64,000 nt of DNA. Origin: Leptodactylus fallax (taxonomy: Eukaryota > Chordata > Amphibia > Anura > Leptodactylidae). The position numbers and the translations under genes are program-made. The stretch lies in assembly GCA_947044405.1 (NCBI GenBank), contig CAMRHE010000115.1, forward strand, positions 2,604,001 through 2,668,000, in the 5' to 3' direction. Below the pieces are notes generated by a model. The model was not told where the DNA came from. It searched no databases and saw nothing but the letters and a program-made list of their open reading frames with translations. Below are positions 1-11,836 of the stretch, in pieces; the first letter of the stretch is position 1, and each line of letters begins with the position of its first letter.

Positions 1-2117
1 AACTTGGTTGTCTGAATAAGCTCTAAGTCCTATAAATAGGAGTTACAGAAACAGCATAGCTCGCTATAATACCCTAATTCCTGTTTATCTCTATCAGACC
101 TGCGGACAGAATGTAGAACAGCCATGTTCGGCTGTTTCTGTAAATTCTGACCATGCAAGACAGCGGATATTTTCATTTCAGACATGAAAGTGATCATACC
201 CCTTTAACAGCATAATAAAATTTTCTCATATATTAGAATTGCATGCAAGGGGATTGTGCATATGAAGTCCATGACTGATGGATTGTCACACCAGTCAGGG
301 ATCAATATACTATACTGGTCAATATATTTCTCTTGTACAGGGGTCCTTTGCTCTCTGCATCAACCCTTGGAAAAATTGAAGAATTATTATAATATTAAAC
401 GTGACAGTTTATAGGACTCATGTACATACCGGACTTCTGCTCTTATCAGTTATCACGCTGGCTAGTAACTGAGATTGAGGCCCTGCGGACTTCACATCTT
501 GGCGATTTTGCTCCCGAATCTGTTAAAGGTAAATTGAGTAAAATGAGTAATATCAGGAAAGTTGGCAGTTTTGGACATCTGGCATTCCTGATATTATTCT
601 TTTTGTAAGGGGTTTTACAGAAACAAAAAGAATTTTTCTTAAAATTTACTATAAATTATGTTAGGAGAGCAGCAGATGGCACCTCCTTCTGATGTATAAC
701 AAGCTGCTTTAAGGCTGAGACCATGCATTGTGAAAAAGCTGTATTTTTGTTGCAGATTTAGCCATAGTTAAGAAAAGCCTTAAATGGTCATTAACCTTTC
801 AGACAACTTAGTGACATTTAATAGAGCATGAGATTCTGGACCAAAATGTAATGGACTTTAATTAAAAATGTTGCTGTTTTCTGCTTGGAAAACTTCTCTA
901 AAGTCACTAGGTATCTCCCTTCTATCGCTGCAGAATATGATGGCGCTATACAAGTAAGCAAAATAGATAAACAAATAATCTAATTTGTTGTTCACTCCCT
1001 GTTACTAGGGACAGTATGTCCATAGGTACCATCAAAAGCAAGAGGGGTTCATTGTGAGTACAGGAGGGAGGGACTTGGCTTTCTTCACAAAGTGAATGAA
1101 GAGGGGAGGATTCCATACAGCTCTATCAGATTCTAAACTGCACAGAAGTTTCTCACAAGTCAAAGTGAGTATATTTATTTCTGACTAGCTGCTTATGTTA
1201 TTACTGATGGGTTGTTCGTCACAGACAGTAAGAAGCTTTCCTTATTGTGAGTAGATTTTTCCTTTCTCCATGGTAAGGATATTTTTAGTTGCGCATGCCC
1301 TTTATTTGCAGTCCACTGTCCCTGGATCTCCTATATTATGGTCACTTGGGATCTTTTTGCAGTTATTTGTTGCCATTTTATAATTTTTCCTATCAGAATT
1401 ACATGTAAAGAAACAGTTACTACCAGTAGTAGTTATAATGGGTAGGGGATGGGGGGGCAGACTGCATCTCATTGTACACACCCACTGCCTTAGACAGCAA
1501 AATGTGCTGCAGCCATCATGGGGACTATTAGTAGCAGATAACCTGTTAGGACATTACAGTATGTATGCAGGCTTATACAGCCAGAGAACAGACTGCCCAG
1601 CAAGACCCTGCACATATTTCAGCTTTCAGTCGCCTGTTCTTCTGATAACTGGGGATCCCAGTGGTCGGACCCCCAGCAATCTGAAACATCCCTTATTCTG
1701 TGGATGACTAAAACTTATGCAGGGCTGCCTTCTCCAAAAGGGGTCAGAGAAATGGTCTTAGGGTCATTGAAACGGAAACAAACACAATGTTCTCTGGTCC
1801 TGGATTTTAGATTCAGCATAACTAGGGGTCTTCCTTCCTTCTACATACACCACTGTTAAAATGTAAGTTTTAAATCACACGCAGCAGGTTTGTTTAAGAA
1901 CCTTCCTCAACTGTCCCATTCCTCTGAATGAGGCTTGCTGAATTCCATGTGCGTGCCACCAAAATCCAAATGAATGGAACCAAATGGAAATAAATCTGCC
2001 ATGTCTGTAGAGGTAAAAGCACTAGATACACCTTTAGAGGGACTATAGATGTGACAGCAGTCCTATAAATGCTCCATTAGAAATGACCCAACTTGTACCT
2101 GAAGTATGTGAACCTAC
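1..2117 (-). other. Part of the add2 intron after coding exon 10
   Basis: No exon-like stretch was found. A SINE/L2-type 3' tail (GATGGCGCTATACAAGTAAG) lies at about 915-983. A stretch near 1620-1760 resembles anuran repeats with a GGTCGGACCCC core. The rest is unrecognised. Confidence 0.6.
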
Positions 2118-2237
2118 CTTGTTCCTGGTCTCTAAAACCTCACGAGGATCGGTGAAGAGCGGCACAAACTGGTTGGGGTTCTCTATACGGATTGGCATCC
2201 CGCTGCTGGGCTTTACTACTTCATCTGCTTTCATCCA
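2118..2237 (-). CDS. add2: add2 coding exon 10 (last one in window)
   Basis: 120 bases, 40 codons: [20 protein letters not shown] through [20 protein letters not shown]. Acceptor TTTCAG, donor GTAGGT. The next adducin segment (expected to begin IREQNRQD) cannot be found between here and position 1, so the following intron runs off the window. Confidence 0.94.
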
Positions 2238-5200
2238 CTGAAAAGTGGAGGACAGAAAGAACAGATTGGCCAAAATAGTGGTCTAAAGTCTGTAGATTGG
2301 TATGGTCCATTTGTCACACATATCAAGATATATCAAGTCTGTAAGACTTTAGAACCTCTCAATCTAACTAGAAATCCTTCTGAGCGATGTTCTGCCATGT
2401 GTTAACCATCAAAGTAGCAAGCAGCTGACAAAAACAGCAGCAATAGATATTACAGCCAAAGGCCGAGGCCCCACGTGGCGTAAACACAGCAGTTTGGCCG
2501 CACGTTTTACAGTCCCTGCAAAGTGGATGGGATTCTAGCAAATCCCATCCATACATTGCAGAAAAATACACGCAGCGGAAATGCTGCGATTTCCAAAAAT
2601 CTTGCGTTTTTGGAAATCACAGCGTGTCAATTGTACCTACAGAAATGATGGCGGTTTCCCTATAGGTATAATTGAAGTAGAAAGTCCGCAGAGGACAGTT
2701 GGATTGAGAAGTGAGGAAACCTCTGCGGACTTTCTATGAAAAGCATTGCGGGAACAACCGTAATGTGTTTCCACAGCAATTTTTCCCGCAACACTTTTTA
2801 GCTGCGGCCCGCTACGTGGGGCCTTAGCCAAAGAGAGTGTTTTCAGCTGGGGCTACATGGAACATGGCAGATACTTAACAAATAACAAAGGGTCATGTAA
2901 ATACACCTTAACATTACCCAGTGAGTTGACGGTCCTTTCACAGGAGTGATTTTTCTGTCCAAGTGCTGTCCATGAAAAAAACATTACATGGACCCATTAT
3001 AGGGAATAGAGCCATGCACACTTTTTCATGGTTGAGAGACACTGAGTAATAAAATTATTGTTATGTGATGCTGAAAAATAAAAAAAGACAGCACATACAA
3101 ATGGCACAGGGATTGGATATGGATCAAAAATGTAAACACACTAGGATATACAACGTCTGTTTTTTAATAGCCCTCAAAATTGATCGTTCATGTGAAAGTG
3201 GGCTTAAACCTCTGCACATGACCTGTACATTGTCAGTGTGCTATTTGTGTTTTCACGGCTAGCACACTGGCCCATTTATTTCTATGGACCCATACACACA
3301 ACCGTGTATTTTCATGGTCCTTTGTATGAGTTAGTGAGCCTGGGGCAAAACTCAGAACAGGTGTTATTCCTGTCCTTTTTGCGACCTGTGCTCACTGACA
3401 TCAGTGAATGAGGCCATGGAGGAGCAGGCGGCACGTGGATGTCCATGTACCGTCCATGCCGTTTCATCATGGCCAAGCAGCATGCATACAGTCATGTGCA
3501 CATAGCCTAACCCTGAGCATTACATGTTTCTGTGTTGCCAACTTGTGGTCCACAGTAGTACAATAGCAACTTTCATAGCAGTATTTATTGTGCTGAATAA
3601 ACTGCTAAGTACCCTATATCAACAAAAAATATCTTCACCCATGTTAACTAGCTTTTTACCGTAGTCTTGCTCCTTTGGCTGCTCACGTTTTCCTCTGCCA
3701 CATTGACCCTTAGGTAAGTGTTAGGTGTATTCAACCAGCGGGTCTTCTCCTTCTGCTGTTTCTGGGCATGTTGGCGTAACGTTGAAATAGGGACAGCTTC
3801 TTCTTCAAAGACAAATGCAGTTACTGTGGCGGGTATCTCCACATCGCTCTTGTGTCTTGTCTTTTCTTGTACAAATGGATGCCGGTATGTATAACCTGTA
3901 CGGTAACCCTATGGAACATAAGTCACATTTTATCAAATACTGTATATTGTATATGGAGTCCCATCATTTTAAAGGCCATTATACTTCTACAGATTTCCTT
4001 TTTGGCGGCAAATAAGGTAACTATGTATACTATCCAGAATAAGAGACTTAGGCTACATTCACACGACCAAGGTGCATAACAGCTGTGAAAAACGTACACT
4101 TATCATGGCCATCTTGCACCCAGGTGGAAGCCATTTTCATGGATTACACTACAGTGTATGGAGGGATCCGTGAAAGCGGACAAAAATAAAACATGCCCAG
4201 TATTTTGATGGTCCGTAAAGCTACATTCACACGACAGTGATTAATGGTCTTGTGACGTCCGTTTTTTTAATGGATGTCACACGGCAGCATTGGATTCAAT
4301 GTCAGTGAATGGGGGGTATTCACATGACTGTTATTTTGATGGTCTGTTGTAACGGACCGCCAGAATATAGGTCATGTTCTATTTTTGGCCGTTTTCATGG
4401 ATCTCTCCATACACTCAAATGTATGAGGGATCCATGAAAACGGGTGCCCCTCGGGTGCAAGACGAAAAAATGGCCATCTTGAAGAATGTTTGACTTATTG
4501 GCAATAATTTTAACACAATATTGTAAACTCACCAAATTATCCATCATTCTCATTAAAGCCTCAAATTCATGTTCACCCAGTCGGCTCTTCTGCATGGGTC
4601 CAAACATGCTCCCTGCCCAGCCAACAGTGCCCACTTCATGAGGACGATACTTTTCCCGATCTAGCAGGATGAGATTCTCTGGTCCTCCAGCACTAGGCAC
4701 AGCTGAGACCTAAAACATCAGGTTTATATTAACATTGAGATCTTCTAATTTCATTGAGTGGTTCAATCCATTTTTCCAGATAACGTCTTCAGGACTCCCA
4801 TGTGACTGGTTATTTGCATTGATTTTTATTGATGGAAACATTTGTCAACAGCAAGGAGTCTTGAAATTTATCATGGATGCAGTTCAGACACATTCTAGTA
4901 ATGACACATAGAGGGCAGCAGTGCGGATCATAATACAAAGCTGTTTGGTGAACATGAAGGGTGGAGCTGAGGTTGCTATCGCTCTTGGGCCCTGCAACCT
5001 GACGGGGTCCAAAAGGTCCCTCTTGCTCATATCAGTAGATCTGGGCCATAAATTATGCATTGTAATTTAGGGCACTGTTAGAGATTTTGCCCGAGAGCCA
5101 GTAAGCTTCAGGTTACACCTCTATATGCCTCAATATATTGGCTAACATGGAGGCAGCACACTCCTGAGAACCTCAGTGTATTTAGACTACTGGTCTCCAG

Positions 5201-8200
5201 TCTGTCTCTCTCCAGTTGCAAAACTACAACTTCCAACATAGCTGGCAATAGATCCAAAGGTCAGAGACCATTCTTTAGACTATAGAAGAAATATACATAG
5301 ACTATAACCTATATATTGGGAATTTAGATCTGAGATACAGCATTTATACTACAATAATATATACTCTACCTGGATTTCACAGGCCTCCTGCAGGTGAAAA
5401 ATTTTATAAAAAGCTTCTTCTACTGATTCGCCCAAAGCAACGACCCCATGATTCCTCAGGACAAGCACCTAGAATGTTAAAGCGAACCACAACTTGTCAA
5501 GTCTTTGTCTACAGTACATCAAAAATAAAGATTGTATTGAGAGAGATACAAAAGTAGAGCTGACCATAAATGTTAGACCAATGTTGGCTGAACCCACCAA
5601 TTGTGGTAGGTGCAGTTCCCCATATAATTTGTATGGGAGTGTCTCAACTTTCCTCCATGGGCAGATGTTAATCTAAATCCTTAGATTTCAAGGAAAATAA
5701 ACTGCAACCAGAGGTATCTGGCAGTGGTTTACACTCCTTGTTCCATTGAAAACATATTCACTCTCGGCCAACAAGTGTATGGCCACTTAAGTAATGGAGA
5801 AAAGTAATGATCTGACCTTGCACGTTGGTCCCAAACACTTCTGCAGTTCAATCCTGTCCTTTTCTTCTTCCATGTCCCCATTGAAATCATAATACACCAC
5901 TTCTCCTGCCAGCAGAGCATCATGTGAGATAGGTAGGAGGCCACATTTCATTGCCGACACCTGCAATAAACCAGAACAATTTCCTCCATCAGAAGATCTT
6001 TGTGACCAGGAATGATTGATCCATTCCCATAAGGAAGCATGTATAAGTCCATTGATCTCACCGCGGTTGTAGCTGCTGTATGGAGCTGAATGATACATCT
6101 CACATCCGGCCTCGCTGAGTAGATAGCTGAGTGTAGACTGAAGTCACTGGTGTCCACCTCAAAACTGGAGCTACCGACCTCTACCATCTCACCCAAAATA
6201 TTCACTTTTACCTGAGGATGACATTGCACAAGTCTGAATTGAATGAAATGATGGAGAGATGCTGAACTTACACCCCATATGCAGATTTTACTTACATCTG
6301 ATTTTTTTTATAATATTAAGGCCCCATGTAACGTAAACGTCATGATTTTGCCATGGCGGAAAAGCCATTGCAAAAACCGTGCTGTTTTGCAATACCTGCA
6401 AAGCACCTGCAGATTGCAGAAAAATATCCACACTGGACATGCTGCGATTTCAAAGTATAATTGAAGCAGAAATTCTGAACAGTTTCCACTGTGGTTTTTC
6501 CTGCAGCACTTTTCTGCTGCGGCTCAAAAAACCGCAACAAAATCTGCAACAAAAAAAGCTGTGTTTCCGCAACGTGGGGCTTTAGCCTGAGGCAGAGCAA
6601 ATTGCATGGGATTCTAGTGAATCCCATGCCCACTTTGCGGAAAAAAATGTGCAGCAGACACGTGGCGATTTCCAAAATCGCCACGGTTTTGGAAATCGCA
6701 GCATGTCAATTATACCTACGGAAATGCCGGCAGTTTCCTCAAAGGTATAATTGAAACAGAAAGTCCGCAGAGGCAAACTCTGCAAACTTTCTGTCTAAAG
6801 CACAGCGGGAAGAACTGCGATGCGATCCCGCCGCGATTTCTCCCGCCTGCAGCGCTTTTTTGCTGCGGGACACCACGTGGGGCCTTAGCCTTAGGGAGTT
6901 TTCTGAGAGTTTAAACTATTTTTCCTATTAGGAGTTCATAAGGTAAGTAACTAGTTAATCTATGGCACATGTTAAAGGGTTATTCTGGTTTCAGCAAATG
7001 AAGGTTTACATAATGAAAAGTTATTATATTTTCCAATAGACATATTAGTGGGGCAGATTTACTAATAGTGTCTAAGTTTTAGTTCAAATGTATCAAGATA
7101 ATATGGCACACCTAGTATGGGTGCTTGGGGAGGAACTCACTCCAATCACATGTATATCAAAGACCCCAGCACTCCAACGTTGAGTTCTGGGGTCTTTGAC
7201 GTACATAAGTTTTAGTGCAAACTTAGACTAGACAGTCCTAAACTGTAACAGATTTATCTTATATTTAAGTATCTGATGCTTTTAGATATATCCGGCGTAA
7301 TGTCAGACTGTCTAATCTAACATTACACCACCTATTAGTTGGCTTAAAAAAATCGGTGCCTCATGGTGTCACAATTTACACTAAACCCTTTTCCTGCAAA
7401 CTAACCCCCTTGTTCGTACAAGTCAGAAAAGTGTTTAAAATGTGTCTAAAACACTTGATAAATGTGGCGCACAGCATGATAGACAGTTTTTTAGCGCAAA
7501 TTATGCCAGAATTCTGGTGCATTTTACTTCTCTCTTTCTGTCACATTGTTGCAGTTTCCAAGATCTCTCCTTGCTGTTATTCACTAGGAATCTTCATTAC
7601 TTACTACTTTACAGATTGGGAGGATTATGGGGTGTCTCACAATCTACACCCAAATCCTGTCATTTCAAGATTATATCATGTGACTAATGGATAAAACAAC
7701 ATATTGATAGCATTGCCATAGTTTTATTGTTTCATACAACCATAGGTATTGTGTAGCAGAGACAGACGTGACAACAAGACTATACACACTGTCTACTGAT
7801 AAGAAAGTTTTCTTATAACTTACTAAGATTGAGGCAGACACTTCATTACAAGCCACTCCTCGTGGGCTGATTAAGAAATGATCCTGTTCTTTATTAACCC
7901 TTATCTGAAAGTACAATGAAAAAGATGTAAATATAACAGAGTAAGACTATTGAAATGAGAAAATTATCATAATCCCTGTGAAATCTATATGAAAATATTA
8001 CCTAACATCAGGGGCGTAACTACCGTGGTAGCAGTGGTAGCGGCTGCTACAGGGCCCGGGACATTCAAGGGCCTGGAGGGCCCCCGAGGTTTTTTTGGTT
8101 TTTTTTAATAGGCAGTTACCTGCTGAAGTAACCCCTATTTACTTACCGATCCCTGCTCCTGCTCACGGCCGTCTGCGCTTCCCCTTCTGCGGAGGCGGAG

Positions 8201-11200
8201 GTGGCTGTGAGCAGGAGCGGGGATCGGTAAGTGAGGCCGCGGGCCGTGAACCCCACAAATACTGCAATCATTATACTCTGAGGTCTTTTAAGACCCCCAA
8301 GTATAATGATCGGAGGGCCAGGGGAGGTGAGGGAACATAAAAAACACTGTTACTTAGCTCTCCTACGCTCTGCAGGCTTCGGGCCTGTTTGATGACGTCA
8401 CGTGGGCCAGGCCTGCGTCATTATGCGTCGTGACACCGGCCTGGCTCACACGAGATCTGGTCCAACATTGAAGATGGCTGAAGTACCATGGAGTGCGTCG
8501 GAGCCAGGAAGAGGTAGATAAAGACCTCTGAAAAGACCCCAGAGTATAATAATTGTTCATGGGTGGTCCACAATAGGGCATAATACTGTGTGCAGGGGCC
8601 ACAATGGGCATAATACTGTGTGCAGGGGCCACTATGGGACATAATACTGTGTGCAGGGGCCACTATGGGACATGATACTGTGTGCAGGTGCTACAATGGG
8701 ACATAATACTGTGTGCAGGGGCCACTATGGGACATGATGCATAATGTGCGCAGGAATGCAGAACCTTTCAAACATTGGGATTTTATCACGTAAGGCTAAG
8801 GCCCTATGTTGTGGAAATGCAGCAGAAAAAAACATTGCGTTTTACAGTACCAGCAAAGTGAATGAGAAAAACCACAGAGAAAAAAACAGCAAAAGCACAA
8901 TGAAAAATGCTGTGGAAAAAAACTTGATGCCTTTCCACTTCGTTTTTTTAGCTGCATTCTGCAAAATTGAGCCTTAGCCTAAGGCTGAGGCTCCACGTTG
9001 TGGAAACACAGCTTTTTTTGTTGCAGATTTTGTTGCCTTTTTTTGAGGAAAAGCCAAAAATGGCTACAAAAGGAATGGGAAATATCTAGGAAGTTCTTAT
9101 ACTTCTCCCTTCTCCTAAAACCACTCGTGGCTTTGGCTCAAAAAAAATGCAACAAAATCTGCAACAAAAAAAAGCTGCGTTTCTGCAACGTGGAGACTCA
9201 GCCTAAGGCCATGGCCCCACGTGGCATAAATGCCACGATTTGCCCGTGGCGGAAACGCCGAGGAAAAAATTGCAGCGATTTACAGTCAGAGCAAAGTGGA
9301 TTCTAGCGAATCCCATGCCCACTTTGCGGTAAAACCGCGCTGCGGACACGTGGCGATTTCCAAAACCAGCATGGTTTTGGAAATTGCAACATGTCAATTA
9401 TCCCCACGGAAATGCTGGAGGTTTCCCCATAGGTATAATTGAAGCAGAAAGTTCGCAAAGGAAACCTCTGCGAACTTTCTGTCTAAAGCGCTGCAGGAAG
9501 AACCACGATGCGTTCCCACCACGGTTTTTCCCGCAGCGCTTTCTTTGCGGGAGGCCACGTGGGGCCTTAGCCTAAAGGAGTTTTCCCATAACTTATCTGC
9601 TGTCCACACAATAGCTGTTAAGTGTCTGATTGCTAGGGGGTCCAACTGCTGGGATCTCTACTAGTCATGAGAATAGGGCTCCCAAATCCCCTGTGCGAAG
9701 GGCTGTGGAGTAATAGTTAAAATGATGGTGTCACAATCGGGACCACTTTTGGTTGGACCTGGAAAAAATTTCCGGACTCCAGCTTCAAAATAAAATGATT
9801 AAGTACTTTAAATGTTATTATACAATTACTGTATAAATAATTAGATGTATAATTAGTTACATATCTACTTTCATGTCAATCACTGGCTTTTTATTGAACT
9901 ACAGGGTTTTTTTTTTTTTTTACTTCTTATGAATGACCATGGCTGCCATTTATGAAGGAGCTGGAGTTGGAGTAAGAGTTGGGCTGTGGAAATATAGAGG
10001 AGTCGGAGTTGACTGTTTGGCCTACTGACTCTGCAGCCCTGGTTTGTACTCCTGCATTCACATCTGTGGGAATGAATGCGTGCTGTACTTGGCTACCACT
10101 CCATTAATTCATGGGACCAGAGCTCCACTGTTCTTGTGATCGGTGGGGATCCCAAACATCTGACCCCAGCGATCATACATTTGTCACCTATCCTGTGGCA
10201 TTTTTTGTTAGTCGCACCCTTTAAATCAGCTATGTTCTCTGTCATTTGCCGGTTTCTTATTGATTTGTAGTGATAGTTCATCCTCAGTTTCTGAGAGAAC
10301 TAATATGGTTGCACGTTGTCAAAAAAAAATCCCCAAAAACAAACAAAATTCCAATAACTGAGTGACTGATGTAAAATTATGAAATTATTTTTCCACTTAA
10401 AATAAAGATTTTACCAAATACATTTTCCCTCAAACACACACTGGGGTGAATTTCATATGAAACCAACTTATCTATTGGTAAGGCTTTGGATTTTGGGACA
10501 TCTGAATACCTGAAGGAAACCCACACAAATATGAAGAGAACATACAAATTCCACGCAGATGTTGCCTTAGGGCCAACCAAGTTTTTGGGCTGGGATATTC
10601 GGTCAGATATATTGGCCCTGAGTTCAATTCAGCTGAGCTTTTTTTGAGTTGGTATACAGTACCTGGCCGAAACAAGGACCAATTTTTTGGTTCAAACTTG
10701 GACCGGTATAACTGACTTTGAATCCAGGACCCCAGTGCTGATTTTTTTTTTTCCTACAAACCCAGTGATTTTTGCTCTGTCAGATTCAAGACATAGTATA
10801 TGGCCTCATAACCAACCATATCAGATATCAGCAACATTAGTAATATCCTCAGGAGAGAACATATAAACATAGATTACTTACTGAAGCAAAAGTACCACTG
10901 AGCTGGGCCCAGCCGTAGAGGTCTATGAGTCTGTAGATACTGGCGAGTTTGCATCTCATCAGCCTTTCACCCTTTGCCAAAGGTACAGGATCATTGCAGT
11001 GGAGGTCATTGATGGGCGCTACCATGGACGAGTCTGAAAAATGAAAGTTATATTTTTAAAAGTTGTGACTCCTGGTTACCAACCACTTTGGCCAAATTTT
11101 TCCCTATATTGTGGATCCCCTTCTTGGACAACCCCCCTTGTCTCAGAGGCCACAAACTTTATGTCCGACCCCATAGCACACGTACAAACAGGCCAAATAT

Positions 11201-11795
11201 AAGTCCTCTGTGCAAGAGAGGCTAGGATGTTGTAGAGATAAATGCTAGTGTGAACAAAGCCAGAGGACCCATGGCCTTTTATCTATATATGCTGTAATAG
11301 TGATCCAGAGATGTGTATGGGGCTTCAACAGTACCTCCATGCCTCCTTCATGCAGAGGATTTTCTGTCAGATTGTGCAAGAATTTGATGGAAAAAAATCA
11401 TGGTATGCTTCAAAGAGGTGCGAAGGAGCCCCTTACTGGGCTGCATAAAGTCCTAGGTTTTCATAGTGCTTACATTCAATATACCTACTGCTTCCTGTGC
11501 TTTGTCAGTGTGAACAGAGTCAGAGGACCTCATGTCATACAGGTTCCATGCATTCAGTTCTGCTGTGTGCATGAGCCTTAAAGTGACATGGTAAGCTAAG
11601 GAGACCCTTACTGAGCTCTAGAGAATGCCAGATTTTCAGAGTGGCCTAAACTAGGGCCTGAATTCACATGTACCTACTGCTCTATGTGCCTGCTTTAGCC
11701 TTTGCCTCTAGCAGAATACAACTTGGCTTTCTAATGTCCATTAGAACAGGCAGTTCTGTACGTTACAGTACTAGAGGCACTAAATGAGATACATG

Positions 11796-11836
<41 letters not shown>

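Noticed and set aside
1..2117. Search for the next add2 exon (IREQNRQD...)
   Set aside because: No stretch encoding the expected residues with splice sites was found, so the exon must lie outside the window.
6340..6684. 114-codon minus-strand frame and its overlapping plus-strand frames
   Set aside because: They fall entirely within family A foldback MITEs, whose palindromes give open frames on both strands.
8393..8400. Perfect CRE (TGACGTCA) as an add2 enhancer
   Set aside because: It sits in a dispersed composite repeat, so it is more likely a property of that repeat than of add2.
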